Shown piece by piece: positions 35,509-44,456 of a stretch of 64,000 nt of DNA. The first letter of the stretch is position 1, and each line of letters opens with the position of its first letter. The DNA is from Bacillus swezeyi. Lineage in GTDB: Bacteria; Bacillota; Bacilli; Bacillales; Bacillaceae. The notes beneath the pieces were generated by a model. The model ran no database searches. It saw nothing but the letters and a program-made list of their open reading frames with translations, and was not told where the DNA came from. Where the stretch lies: NCBI RefSeq assembly GCF_001969815.1, contig NZ_MRBK01000004.1, positions 310,001 to 374,000 of the forward strand. The letters run 5' to 3'. Both the position numbers and the translations under genes were made by a program.

Positions 35509-36419
35509 AAACTTCCCTCCGTACCTGTGAGTTCCAGAAAGATGTCTTCTAAAGAACGTTTGACTTCTTCCAATCGGTAAACAGAGACACCCGACTTAAC
35601 CAGCATTCCGTTAATTTCCGAAACAAATTCAGGCGATGTTTCAGCAATCCATAAGTTCCCTTCCTGAAGCTTCGCATGCAACCCCCGGTTTTGAATAATC
35701 GATTGGGCTTCATGAATATTGTTGGCTCCAATTTTCAGGAGTGGTTTTTGTTTTTTCCTTAAAGCTTCGATATCATCTTGAAAAATGAGCTTTCCATTCA
35801 TAATAATGCCCACTTGTGTCGCCATTTGGTCAATCTCACTCAATAAATGGCTGGATACAAGAACGGTCATCCCATATCTATCCGGCAATTCCTTGATCAG
35901 CTCCCGAATTTCATGAATGCCGGCAGGGTCCAGTCCATTTGTCGGTTCATCCAGCACCAAGAGGTCGGGCTTGCTCATTAAAGCAGCGGCAATCCCCAAT
36001 CTTTGCTTCATACCAAGCGAGTATTCTTTCGCTAATCGATCAGCTACCTTTGTCAGACGAACGATCTCCAAAACTTCCGTAATCCGCGCTTCAGGCAAAT
36101 CACGCACCCGGCGAATCACCTCAAGATTCTCCCTTCCGGTTAAATTTCCGTAATAAGATGGAGATTCAACGAGTGAGCCGATTCTCTGCAAGATTTGCAG
36201 ACGATTTTTGCGGATATCCTGGCCAAAGAGCTGAATGTCGCCTTCTGTAGGCTTGATCAATCCTAGTAACATCCTGATCGTTGTCGTTTTTCCAGCCCCG
36301 TTCGGCCCTAGGAATCCATATATTTGTCCTTTTTCAATGCTCATCTCTAAACCGCTAACAGATGTTTGTTTTCCGAATTTTTTTGTTAAATTTTTTGTTA
36401 ATACAATATTTTGTACCAT
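35505..36419 (-). CDS. mrsF: Lanthipeptide immunity ABC transporter ATPase
   Basis: 304 residues: ATPase with Walker A GPNGAGKTT, signature YSLGMKQRLGIAAAL, Walker B LLVLDEPTNGLDP, and a C-terminal extension of about 85 residues common to LanF proteins. First gene of the mrsFGE immunity operon on the minus strand. In the mersacidin producer this operon is controlled by MrsR2/K2 and responds to the peptide. Overlapping GGTGAGG ribosome sites precede the ATG. Confidence 0.93.
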   Translation of the reverse strand: MVQNIVLTKNLTKKFGKQTSVSGLEMSIEKGQIYGFLGPNGAGKTTTIRMLLGLIKPTEGDIQLFGQDIRKNRLQILQRIGSLVESPSYYGNLTGRENLEVIRRVRDLPEARITEVLEIVRLTKVADRLAKEYSLGMKQRLGIAAALMSKPDLLVLDEPTNGLDPAGIHEIRELIKELPDRYGMTVLVSSHLLSEIDQMATQVGIIMNGKLIFQDDIEALRKKQKPLLKIGANNIHEAQSIIQNRGLHAKLQEGNLWIAETSPEFVSEINGMLVKSGVSVYRLEEVKRSLEDIFLELTGTEGSL

Positions 36420-36504
36420 TGTTCCTCACCTCACCTTCATCATAGACTCATTTGTATTAATGCGCCTTAAACTCTTCCTGAACATTACCTAAACAAACAT
36501 ATAA

Positions 36505-36540
36505 AAAGGCTGTTTTTCTTATTTAAGAAAAACAGCCTTT
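36505..36540 (-). terminator. Terminator / attenuator between mrsA and mrsF
   Basis: Perfect 16-base stem AAAGGCTGTTTTTCTT / AAGAAAAACAGCCTTT with a 4-base loop. On the minus strand TTTTATATG follows. It ends the mrsA message and would let strong mrsA transcription leak only partly into mrsFGE. Confidence 0.9.
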
Positions 36541-36561
36541 GGCAATATGAAAATGATGAAA

Positions 36562-36768
36562 TTAGCAAATGCACTCAGAAGTGACTGTACATACACCGCC
36601 TCCGCCAGGCAATGTCCATGTACATGCAGCCTCCATATCACCTGCGCCGGCTAATTTATCCATTTGAGCTTCTTCAAGCTCTGTAAATGGATTTCCTGCC
36701 GGATTTTGCAGATTATTTTTGCGGGATAGAGGATCTTTCCAAGAAAGAACAATATTTTCTTTACTCAT
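36562..36768 (-). CDS. mrsA: Mersacidin-type lanthipeptide precursor, Trp3/Val14 variant
   Basis: 68 residues from ATG 36768, placed seven bases after AGGAGGTG; the upstream GTG at 36777 lies inside that site. The leader of 48 residues contains SWKDPLSR, NPAGNPFTELEEAQMDKL and ends GAGDMEAA. The core is CTWTLPGGGGVCTVTSECIC. From memory mersacidin is CTFTLPGGGGVCTLTSECIC, so only residues 3 (Phe to Trp) and 14 (Leu to Val) differ. All Cys, Ser and Thr needed for the four rings are kept, and Glu17, essential for activity of this family, is present. Mersacidin binds lipid II and blocks wall synthesis. Its own terminator lies just downstream. Confidence 0.97.
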   Translation of the reverse strand: MSKENIVLSWKDPLSRKNNLQNPAGNPFTELEEAQMDKLAGAGDMEAACTWTLPGGGGVCTVTSECIC

Positions 36769-37010
36769 GTTTTTCACCTCCTATTTAGTGTAATACAAAT
36801 ATATCATTACCTTCTAAAATTGGAATATTTTTAGGTGAATATGAGTTATAATTAAAATATTCTTCTTAATCATTGTTAACATTCTCAGGTCAGAGAGCTG
36901 AAAGAATGAGGAAAATGGGATGATGTTCTACTCATATGAAGGGCTACTATTTAGAAGTCTTAATTTTAAGAAATTTAAACATCGCTTAAATTTACCCCTG
37001 CATAACTTCC

Positions 37011-37032
37011 TTTACATGCTCATTCATGTAAA
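37011..37032 (+). promoter_or_regulatory. Palindrome upstream of mrsR2
   Basis: TTTACATG - six bases - CATGTAAA, a perfect inverted repeat 33 bases ahead of the mrsR2 start. It could be an operator for autoregulation. The 296-base gap between mrsA and mrsR2 also contains, on the minus strand, ATATTC repeated 14 bases apart (about 36820-36845) upstream of mrsA, a possible regulator site. Confidence 0.4.
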
Positions 37033-37064
37033 AATGAAGGCGTATCATTAATGGAGGTCATAAT

Positions 37065-37787
37065 ATGGATCATTCTTTTGGAGAATTTAAAGTGTTAATC
37101 GTTGATGATGACCAGCACATTTTAGATTTATTAAACGTGGTGTTTGAAAATGAGGGGTTTTCAGATGTCTTAAATGCCAAAAATGGAGAGGAAGCGCTCC
37201 ATCTGTTAAAACAACAGCAGCCGGATATCGTACTGCTTGACGTCATGCTGCCGGATTCAGATGGATTCACCCTTTGCAATCAATTCCGCCAATTTACCAA
37301 TATCCCCGTTCTTTTTCTTACAGCCAAAACGTCTGATTTAGATAAACTGCAAGGGTTCAGCTATGGGGGAGACGATTACATTACAAAACCTTTCAACCCT
37401 CTGGAAGTCGTTGCCCGTGTAAAAGCCCAGCTGAAACGATATAAAGATTTTACACCCCCAACGTCCGGATCGTCTTATGATTTTGGAGATTTTCAAGTTG
37501 ATAAAACATCAGGAAAACTCATTGTTGATGGAGTAAAGATCGAGTGTCCGGCTCAGGAATTTAAGCTTTTATTGTATTTTTGCAACCACCCCAATCAAAT
37601 CTTAAGCAAGCAAAAGATTTACAGGGATGTTTGGGGAGAATTTTACAATGGCGATAGTACGGTCATGGTGCATGTACGCCGGCTCCGGGAAAAAATTGAA
37701 AAAGACCCGAGCCGGCCAAAATGGATTAAAACGGTAAGGGGGCTTGGCTATATTTTTGAAGATCACCCAACAGGTGGAGAGCAATGA
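37065..37787 (+). CDS. mrsR2: Response regulator of lanthipeptide immunity
   Basis: 240 residues, OmpR family. The receiver is complete: acidic pair VDDD, phospho-acceptor Asp in IVLLDVMLPD (about residue 56), Thr and Lys in FLTAKTS and YITKPF. The winged helix shows FKLLLYFCNHP and TVMVHVRRLREKIE, then TVRGLGYIFE. Pairs with the kinase downstream, with which it overlaps by four bases. In mersacidin producers MrsR2/K2 switches on mrsFGE in response to the peptide. GGAGG site eight bases before ATG. Confidence 0.93.
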   Translation: MDHSFGEFKVLIVDDDQHILDLLNVVFENEGFSDVLNAKNGEEALHLLKQQQPDIVLLDVMLPDSDGFTLCNQFRQFTNIPVLFLTAKTSDLDKLQGFSYGGDDYITKPFNPLEVVARVKAQLKRYKDFTPPTSGSSYDFGDFQVDKTSGKLIVDGVKIECPAQEFKLLLYFCNHPNQILSKQKIYRDVWGEFYNGDSTVMVHVRRLREKIEKDPSRPKWIKTVRGLGYIFEDHPTGGEQ

Positions 37788-39208
37788 AGTTACGAGAACG
37801 TATTGCTTTTCACTTCATATCCCGGATTATTCTCCTGATCGTCATTTGTATCGCTTTATTCATCATCAGCACATTATTTTTCACTTTTTTTCTGAATGAT
37901 AAAGAGACGCATCGCTCTCCGCTTTCTTTATCAAGTGTTGTTCGTCAAACATCTTTGAAAGACGGGAAAATATCCATTGAAGATGACACCATCAGCCATT
38001 TAAAGCAATACAATATGTGGCTGCAAATCCTTGATGAAGAGGGGAACGAGCTTTATTCATATCAGAAGCCGCACAATATCCCAAAGCATTATATTCCAGG
38101 TGAACTTGTCTCAGATTATGTCTACCCCGCTAAAAAAGGCTTTCATCTATCAACATGGTTTGATACGAAAGAAAATCAGACATTAACGTGGATTTTAGGT
38201 GAACCATTTAAAGCTGACAACCCGTTTCTTTATTGGACAAACCAGTTATGGATTCTTTCTATGATCGTGATGGGGATCATTGTTGCCCTGTACTTCGGAA
38301 AACAGCTTGGTGCGCCATTGCTTTATATTGTTTCATGGATTGAAAACCTGTCCAAGGGAACATATGCTGAACCGGTATTTTCTTCTTTCATTCCAAAGAA
38401 AAAGAAGAAACCCGGATATAAACTATACCAGGAACTAATGAACGCAATGAGCAACCTTACTTTAATCCTTCAGAAAAACAAGGCTGAAAGCGAAAAGCTG
38501 GAACAAACACGCGAAGAATGGATGACAGGCGTATCACATGACTTAAAAACGCCGCTATCCGTCATTAAAGGTTATACCATTCTTTTATCATCTGAAAAAC
38601 ATGAATGGAATCAGGAAAAAGTACGGGACTTCGCAAACATTATGCAAGAGCGGGTAGAGTATATGGAAGAATTAATAGAAGAATTCAATCTCACGTTTCG
38701 CTTGAAAAATGATGCCCTTCCGATTCAAAAGGAAGAAAAAGACATAGTAGGCTTATTAAGAGAAACATTATCCGGACTGAAAAGCATACCCGAATCCCAA
38801 GATAAACATTTCGATTTTCAGTCGAACAAAAGCGCAATTGCGTTTTATATGGATGAAAAATACATGCAGCGTGCATTGGAAAACCTGATCGCCAACAGCA
38901 TCAAGCATAATCCGCCCGATACAAAAATAAAGGTCAGTATTTTACATGAACCGCATCATGTAACGATCCTCATAGAAGATGACGGCATCGGCATGGAAAA
39001 GGAAACATTGGAGCATCTATTTGATCGCTATTACAGAGGAACGAACGCCTCTTCAAATACCTCGGGAACCGGGTTGGGCATGACCATTGCCAGGCAGATC
39101 ATCTACGCTCACGAAGGTGATATTGACATTTTCAGCGAGCCCGGGCGCGGGACCCAAATCAAGATTATGTTTCAAACCAAGACAGGAGGCAAAGCGCCTT
39201 ACAGATGA
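37784..39208 (+). CDS. mrsK2: Sensor histidine kinase of lanthipeptide immunity
   Basis: 474 residues. Two TM helices (about 12-38 and 152-172) bracket an extracellular domain of about 115 residues that would sense the peptide. Phospho-acceptor His in SHDLKTPLSVIKGYT, N box ENLIANSIKHN, G boxes DDGIGM and GTGLGM. ATGA overlap with mrsR2. The last gene of the cluster, followed by a strong hairpin. Confidence 0.93.
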   Translation: MKLRERIAFHFISRIILLIVICIALFIISTLFFTFFLNDKETHRSPLSLSSVVRQTSLKDGKISIEDDTISHLKQYNMWLQILDEEGNELYSYQKPHNIPKHYIPGELVSDYVYPAKKGFHLSTWFDTKENQTLTWILGEPFKADNPFLYWTNQLWILSMIVMGIIVALYFGKQLGAPLLYIVSWIENLSKGTYAEPVFSSFIPKKKKKPGYKLYQELMNAMSNLTLILQKNKAESEKLEQTREEWMTGVSHDLKTPLSVIKGYTILLSSEKHEWNQEKVRDFANIMQERVEYMEELIEEFNLTFRLKNDALPIQKEEKDIVGLLRETLSGLKSIPESQDKHFDFQSNKSAIAFYMDEKYMQRALENLIANSIKHNPPDTKIKVSILHEPHHVTILIEDDGIGMEKETLEHLFDRYYRGTNASSNTSGTGLGMTIARQIIYAHEGDIDIFSEPGRGTQIKIMFQTKTGGKAPYR

Positions 39209-39228
39209 TCAGAAAAAATCGAGACTGT

Positions 39229-39270
39229 TGACAAAATCCTAAAACAGTTTAAAGTTTTAGGATTTTGTCA
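39229..39270 (+). terminator. Long hairpin after mrsK2
   Basis: Seventeen-base perfect stem TGACAAAATCCTAAAAC / GTTTTAGGATTTTGTCA with an 8-base loop, followed by TCTTTTC. Ends the mrsR2K2 message and begins the repeat element to its right. Confidence 0.75.
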
Positions 39271-39335
39271 TCTTTTCAGCGTGACCCGAAACCTTTGCTG
39301 TCTAGGAAGGGCGAGCATCGGGCTTTCACAGGACG

Positions 39336-39461
39336 TGATGACAACGGTGTTCGGACAGGACGTCCGCGCACTTAACCGTCGTTCCTTACTTTTAGGTGTG
39401 ATGACGGCAGCGTTCAGGCAGGACGTCTTAGCGATTAGCGGCCGTTCCTTCCTTGAACGTG
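39336..39461. repeat. Two tandem imperfect 63-base repeats in a dispersed-repeat-like element
   Basis: Units 39336-39398 and 39399-39461 both start TGATGAC, carry CAGGACGTC and CGTTCCTT at the same offsets and end in GTG. With flanking sequence (GAGCACCGACTCAGCAGGCC and GTCGACACGC) the block resembles non-coding repeats of about 190 bases (bcr-like) that I recall in Bacillus genomes. No convincing coding frame with a ribosome site lies in 39209-39560. Confidence 0.55.
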
Positions 39462-39513
39462 AGCACCGACTCAGCAGGCCTGACAACGAATGCGAGAGTT
39501 TGTCGACACGCTG

Positions 39514-39540
39514 AATCATCCCGCTGTTAACGGGATGATT
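39514..39540 (-). terminator. Hairpin downstream of the GH1 gene
   Basis: AATCATCCCG / CGGGATGATT perfect 10-base stem, 7-base loop. It lies 21 bases after the GH1 stop codon. Its core is the same as the hairpin at 26466-26486 on the other side of the lanthipeptide cluster. Confidence 0.6.
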
Positions 39541-39560
39541 CACAACATGCATTTCTTGTT

Positions 39561-41000
39561 TTACTTATACAGTCGGTCCAGTTCTGTTTCAAACTGTCTG
39601 TTCTGAATAATCTGCCGATAAAAATGCGCCGATTTTTTCAGCGCCCGCCTGCGGTTCTGCTCTAAATGAATCTCAACAAGGCCGTAGCGATTTTTAAATG
39701 CATTCATCGGAGATACATTGTCTGTAAAAGCCCAAAGCATATAACCTTTGCAATTCGATCCGTCCGTGATTCCTTTCACGGCTTCGGCTAAATGGGATGA
39801 GATAAATTCGATCCGGTAATCATCCTGAATGATTCCATCTTCATTTTTGAATCGTTTTTCATCTTCAACCCCCATCCCGTTTTCCGCAATCAGCCACTCG
39901 ATATTGCCATACTCATTTTTCATTCTCATCGCCATGTCATAGACAATGCGGGGATAAATCTCCCATCCTCTGAATGGATTCATCTTTCTGCCGGGCAGCT
40001 CAAAATGTTCATAATAGTAAGCAGGATGAAACGGCGTTGAATCATTCCATTGTCTGGAAGGCGCTTTGACCCTGCACGGATAATAAAGGTTGATGCCTGC
40101 AAAATCAACCGTGTGCTGCTTGATGAGGTCAAGCTCATCCTCATCATGGTCAAAAACAATCTCATGTCTCACCAAGAGTTCCATCAGTTCTTCCGGATAA
40201 CCCCCCTTGATGCATGGATCTAAAAAGACCCTGTTGAAAAATAAATCATAGATATGTGCCGCTTTTTGATCATGCTGTGCACTTGATCTCGCATACGTAA
40301 CCTCCGGGTTCAAAATAACACCGATTTTTGCGTCTTCTCTGAGCCAGGCCTTCCCGGCCCGGAAAAGCTGAACGGCCTTTGCCGTCGCCAGCGCTTTGTT
40401 AAAGTTCCACTGCATCCATTTTTTCGTGTTCTGCTCATACGGATAACGAATTGCATCAAGATAAATGCGCGTTTGCGGCACAATCGGTTCATTAAAAGTA
40501 AACCAGTATTTCACCCGGTCTCCATATCGTTGCAACACTTTTTCCGTATACGCCGTGTATAAATCCACGACATGTTTAGACCCCCATCCCCCGTATTTTT
40601 CCATCAGCGCAGCGGGAATCTCATAATGCTCAAGACATATCATCGGCTCCACACCTGATGCGATTAACTCATTGATGACGTTGTCAATATAACCGGCATA
40701 CACTTCGTCAACTTCAGCCGTTTCATAGTCAATCAGAAAGCGCGACCAGTTAATCGATGTCCGGTAATGAGTCAGCCCAATCTCTTTCATATACCCAATA
40801 TCCTCTTTGTAGCGGTTGTAAAAATCGGTTGCCACCGCAGGCCCGTTCCCGTTGTGCCAAATGTGTGCAGCATTTTTATACCACATATCCAAATAAGAAT
40901 CCTGTGACGGCCTCTTCCCGTCCCAACCTTCAGTCTGCCAAGCCGATGCCGCTGCACCAAGGATAAATCCATCAGGTATCTTCCAAGTTTGTGTGCTCAT
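39561..41000 (-). CDS. GH1 family 6-phospho-beta-glucosidase / beta-glucosidase
   Basis: 479 residues with the GH1 acid/base Glu in YWFTFNEPIV (about residue 168) and nucleophile Glu in WLIAENGMG (about 375). Starts after AGGAGGGAGC. Cytosolic. Encoded 20 bases downstream of a PTS EIIC of the lactose/cellobiose class, so it most likely hydrolyses the phosphorylated beta-glucoside delivered by that permease. The exact sugar is unknown. It does not look like the familiar LicH (GH4) type. Confidence 0.88.
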   Translation of the reverse strand: MSTQTWKIPDGFILGAAASAWQTEGWDGKRPSQDSYLDMWYKNAAHIWHNGNGPAVATDFYNRYKEDIGYMKEIGLTHYRTSINWSRFLIDYETAEVDEVYAGYIDNVINELIASGVEPMICLEHYEIPAALMEKYGGWGSKHVVDLYTAYTEKVLQRYGDRVKYWFTFNEPIVPQTRIYLDAIRYPYEQNTKKWMQWNFNKALATAKAVQLFRAGKAWLREDAKIGVILNPEVTYARSSAQHDQKAAHIYDLFFNRVFLDPCIKGGYPEELMELLVRHEIVFDHDEDELDLIKQHTVDFAGINLYYPCRVKAPSRQWNDSTPFHPAYYYEHFELPGRKMNPFRGWEIYPRIVYDMAMRMKNEYGNIEWLIAENGMGVEDEKRFKNEDGIIQDDYRIEFISSHLAEAVKGITDGSNCKGYMLWAFTDNVSPMNAFKNRYGLVEIHLEQNRRRALKKSAHFYRQIIQNRQFETELDRLYK

Positions 41001-41020
41001 TTACCATGCTCCCTCCTGTT

Positions 41021-42340
41021 TTATACGGTCATATTTTGTTCAGTGCTGACGTCATAGTTGCGGTTCATCAGAATGACAAACGGCAAATAAATGAAGACAG
41101 AAGCAATGATGCAAACAATTTGTGTCAGGACCGCCCCGAGGCTTCCTCCCGTCGAAAGCCACGCGTTGATAAGCGGGGGCGTCGTCCAAGGCACCATGAC
41201 AACAGCTTTTCCTGCAAAACCGGCCGCCGTCGCGAAGTAGCCGATCGTACCCGTTACTAGCGGTGTGATCACAAACGGAATCGCCATTAACGGATTCAGC
41301 ATGACGGGCAGTCCGAATATCACCGGCTCATTGATGTTAAAAATCCCCGGGCCAAACGACAGTTTTGTGATACTGCGCATATCTTCCCGTTTTCCGGCAA
41401 TGAAAATCGCAATCAGCAAACCAAGCGTTACACCGGAGCCTCCGATGCTCATATATACATCCCAAAACGGCATCGTAATAATATTGGGAATTGTTTCACC
41501 CGCCGCATAAGCATTCATATTGACGGTGATTGAAGCAAGCAGCAAAGGCTCTCTTACCGGCTTTACCATTTGGTTGCCATGAATACCGATGACCCAAAAA
41601 AACTGGGCGACAAACATTAAAGTGAGGATGCCAGGCAGACCTTGGATAACCCCCTCAAGCGGTTTTTGCACGACATTATAGACGGCCTCATGCAGATAGA
41701 CACCTGTTAGTTGATAAAAAGCAAAACCGCAACTGGCGATAAACGTGATGGTGATGATAGAAGGAATTAAGGAGGCGAATGATAGCGAGACATTGGCCGG
41801 CACACTATCCGGCATTTTGATGTTCAGCTTATCCATGTTCACAAGCTTGCTGAAGATTTCTACTGATGCGATCGATATAAACATTCCCAAAAAGAGCGAC
41901 TTAGGGTCCGTAAATTCTTTAGCCAAGACGTTGACCACTTCCTGCATAGAGCCATTGACCTCTAACATCACTGTAGAAGGAATGACTGAAATATAGGACA
42001 TCAACGCCATAAGACCAGGAAAAAAGGATTTCAGCCCATTTAATTTCCCCAATTCAATCCCAATGAAAAATACCGCACCTATCGTGATAAAATTCAATGT
42101 TGCATAATTGATTGACGCCATGACCGGCTCCAAAGCAGCCAAAAATCGAAAAGCCGGAAACACCGCAAGACCTGTCTCAGGACTCATCACCATGTTCTGC
42201 ATCAAAACCGCAAAAGCGCCGACAATGATGACAGGCATTAATGTAACAAATGCCGATTTAATGGCTTTAATATACTTGAAACTGGTAATTTTAAAAGCTG
42301 CTTGCTCCAAGATTTGCGTCACCTTCGCTATTTTGCTCAC
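41021..42340 (-). CDS. PTS EIIC component, lactose/cellobiose (beta-glucoside) class
   Basis: About 439 residues from a GTG at 42340, seven bases after GGAGGG; the longer frame to 42373 has no site. Ten or so TM helices, with FGPGIFNINEPVIFGLPVMLNP, the substrate-binding Asn-Glu-Pro segment of the family, written here around residue 330. The matching EIIA and EIIB are absent, so it must borrow them from another system (LicA/LicB-like). First gene of a two-gene operon with the GH1 enzyme; a catabolite-response element lies 40 bases upstream. Confidence 0.88.
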   Translation of the reverse strand: MSKIAKVTQILEQAAFKITSFKYIKAIKSAFVTLMPVIIVGAFAVLMQNMVMSPETGLAVFPAFRFLAALEPVMASINYATLNFITIGAVFFIGIELGKLNGLKSFFPGLMALMSYISVIPSTVMLEVNGSMQEVVNVLAKEFTDPKSLFLGMFISIASVEIFSKLVNMDKLNIKMPDSVPANVSLSFASLIPSIITITFIASCGFAFYQLTGVYLHEAVYNVVQKPLEGVIQGLPGILTLMFVAQFFWVIGIHGNQMVKPVREPLLLASITVNMNAYAAGETIPNIITMPFWDVYMSIGGSGVTLGLLIAIFIAGKREDMRSITKLSFGPGIFNINEPVIFGLPVMLNPLMAIPFVITPLVTGTIGYFATAAGFAGKAVVMVPWTTPPLINAWLSTGGSLGAVLTQIVCIIASVFIYLPFVILMNRNYDVSTEQNMTV

Positions 42341-42380
42341 ATTTATCCCTCCCTTTATTTGACTTGCTTTCACCTTATCT

Positions 42381-42394
42381 TGAAAACGGTTTCA
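42381..42394 (-). promoter_or_regulatory. cre site (CcpA operator) upstream of the EIIC gene
   Basis: TGAAAACGGTTTCA, a full match to the catabolite-response-element consensus and a near-perfect palindrome. Indicates carbon catabolite repression; a LacI-type specific repressor could also use it. Confidence 0.75.
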
Positions 42395-42612
42395 TTTGGA
42401 TGCATATTTTTTCCTTAGGGAGAGGAAAATTTTAAATTAAGAATATCAACAGAAGATATCAGACATATGTTTTGATATCGCCAACCGGAAGATGGCAGAG
42501 AAATCATTGATGCTTCTTGGATAGACCATGAGAGTGTTTAGTGATTTTTTCTGAGGGGGAAATGATCCGCTATTTTTGAAAAATAGCGGTTTGGTGAACA
42601 ACAAAGCCCTGT

Positions 42613-43032
42613 TCATTTTTTTGTAAGCGTCACTCGAGAAGATCGATTTTGGCCGGACGGCTCCGGGAAATTCTCATTTTCTAGCTCTTGGCGAAGCTCG
42701 TTCATTTCCGACCGTTTAATCTGATATACAGCTTCCAGGCGAACCAAAAATTCCGGCCTTATCTTAAACGCATGAATAATCGAGATGACCCAAACGATGA
42801 GCAGCATTTTCATGGCCAAATCGAAAAAGAGCGTTCTGGCCGTAAAGGCGGTGCAGAGGACAACCGCCGCATAGGCGACTCCGGCAAGAAGCCACTTTTT
42901 CTGCTTTGTCCGCGCTCCTATATAAATAAATGCAAACCAGCTTAGAAACGCAAATGGAACCCATGTGAACAATATCCAAAAGGAATGTGCGATCTCCCAT
43001 TTTGCGCCTTCATTAGTAAAACCTTTCGCCAT
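42613..43032 (-). CDS. Small membrane protein of unknown function
   Basis: 139 residues from ATG 43032 with a strong AAGGAGAG site; the frame is open to 43161 but the earlier ATGs have weak sites. Three hydrophobic segments (about 15-37, 47-65, 70-93) and a charged cytoplasmic tail rich in Glu, Arg and Asn with helical character (LEAVYQIKRSEMNELRQEL). I do not recognise the family. It sits alone between two operons, divergent from pepT. Confidence 0.7.
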   Translation of the reverse strand: MAKGFTNEGAKWEIAHSFWILFTWVPFAFLSWFAFIYIGARTKQKKWLLAGVAYAAVVLCTAFTARTLFFDLAMKMLLIVWVISIIHAFKIRPEFLVRLEAVYQIKRSEMNELRQELENENFPEPSGQNRSSRVTLTKK

Positions 43033-43223
43033 TTCTTTACTCTCCTTACAGCTGTTGTTTATAGTTTCCAAAAGATAGTTCATATTACCCCGTCCGATAG
43101 AACCATTTATATCTATTATACTAGATTTTTCTATAAAAGGAAGAGCAAAAGATTTCGGCATCCCATTGCTCGATCAGGAGTGATAAGATAAAGATAAAAC
43201 CAACAAATGGAGATGAAGGAAAC

Positions 43224-44456
43224 ATGAAGAACAAATTGATTGAACGACTCACTTCATATGCAAAGGTCGACACACAGTCAAATGAAAACAGTGAAACTAC
43301 TCCTTCCACACCGGGCCAGCTGACACTCGCCAATATGCTAGTTGAAGAATTAAAGAAAATCGGCATGGAAGAGGTCACGATCGACGAGAATGGCTATGTG
43401 ATGGCGACGCTTCCCGCCAATACGGATAAACAAGTATCGACAATCGGTTTTTTGGCCCATGTCGATACAGCGACTGACTTTACCGGAAAGAATGTCAATC
43501 CGCAGATCATCGAACAGTATGACGGAAAAGACATTGTCCTCAATGAAGGGCTCGGCGTCGTCTTATCTCCCGAAGAATTTCCCGAGCTTGCGGGTTATAA
43601 GGGGCACACATTGATCACAACAGACGGAACGACGCTTCTCGGAGCCGACAATAAAGCCGGCATCGCAGAAATCATGACGGCGATGGAATATTTAATCAAT
43701 CACCCCGAAATCAAACACGGAAACATCCGGGTCGCGTTTACGCCTGATGAAGAAATCGGCCGCGGCCCGCACAAATTTGATGTGAAGGCCTTCAATGCGA
43801 AATTTGCGTATACAGTTGACGGCGGCCCCCTCGGCGAACTGCAATATGAAAGCTTTAACGCTGCCGCAGCGAAAATTACGTGCAAAGGGACAAACGTCCA
43901 CCCCGGCACGGCGAAGGGAAAGATGGTTAACTCCGCCAAAATCGCAATGACATTCAATGCCGGACTGCCGGAAAATGAAGCTCCCGAATTTACAGAGGGC
44001 TATGAAGGCTTTTATCATCTGCTTTCCATCGACGGAGATGTGTCAGAAACAAAGCTGCATTATATTATCAGAGATTTTGACAGAGACCGTTTTAACGAGA
44101 GAAAAGCGACGGTCGAAAAAATCGCTGATGAACTGAGAGCTGAATATGGAGCAGACAGCATCACTGTCGATATGAATGACCAATACTACAACATGAGGGA
44201 AAAAATTGAACCGGTCAAAGAGATCGTCGATATTGCCTATCAGGCGATGAAAAACTTGGACATCGAGCCTGTCGTCCAACCAATCCGCGGCGGAACGGAC
44301 GGCTCCCAGCTGTCATACATGGGGCTCCCTTGCCCGAATATCTTTACCGGAGGGGAAAACTTCCACGGCAAATACGAATATATTTCCGCCGACAATATGG
44401 TGAAGGCTGTGAATGTTGTCTTGGAAATTGCGAAGTTGTTTGAAGAAAGGGCATAA
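43224..44456 (+). CDS. pepT: Peptidase T (tripeptide aminopeptidase)
   Basis: 410 residues, M20 family, full length. Metal and catalytic motifs are in place: [10 protein letters not shown] (His and Asp), [12 protein letters not shown] (bridging Asp), [12 protein letters not shown] (catalytic Glu-Glu), [12 protein letters not shown] and the final [17 protein letters not shown] His. Removes the N-terminal residue of tripeptides in the cytosol. Good GAGATGAAGGA site. Monocistronic. Confidence 0.95.
   Translation: MKNKLIERLTSYAKVDTQSNENSETTPSTPGQLTLANMLVEELKKIGMEEVTIDENGYVMATLPANTDKQVSTIGFLAHVDTATDFTGKNVNPQIIEQYDGKDIVLNEGLGVVLSPEEFPELAGYKGHTLITTDGTTLLGADNKAGIAEIMTAMEYLINHPEIKHGNIRVAFTPDEEIGRGPHKFDVKAFNAKFAYTVDGGPLGELQYESFNAAAAKITCKGTNVHPGTAKGKMVNSAKIAMTFNAGLPENEAPEFTEGYEGFYHLLSIDGDVSETKLHYIIRDFDRDRFNERKATVEKIADELRAEYGADSITVDMNDQYYNMREKIEPVKEIVDIAYQAMKNLDIEPVVQPIRGGTDGSQLSYMGLPCPNIFTGGENFHGKYEYISADNMVKAVNVVLEIAKLFEERA

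Noticed and set aside
39281-39514. Open frames on both strands through the tandem repeat
   Set aside because: They arise from the 63-base (multiple of three) repeat; there is no ribosome site and the sequence is structured non-coding repeat.
26426-39560. Transposase, integrase or tRNA-type attachment site explaining entry of the lanthipeptide cluster
   Set aside because: Neither border shows a recombinase gene, tRNA or clear direct repeat; only similar hairpins are seen.
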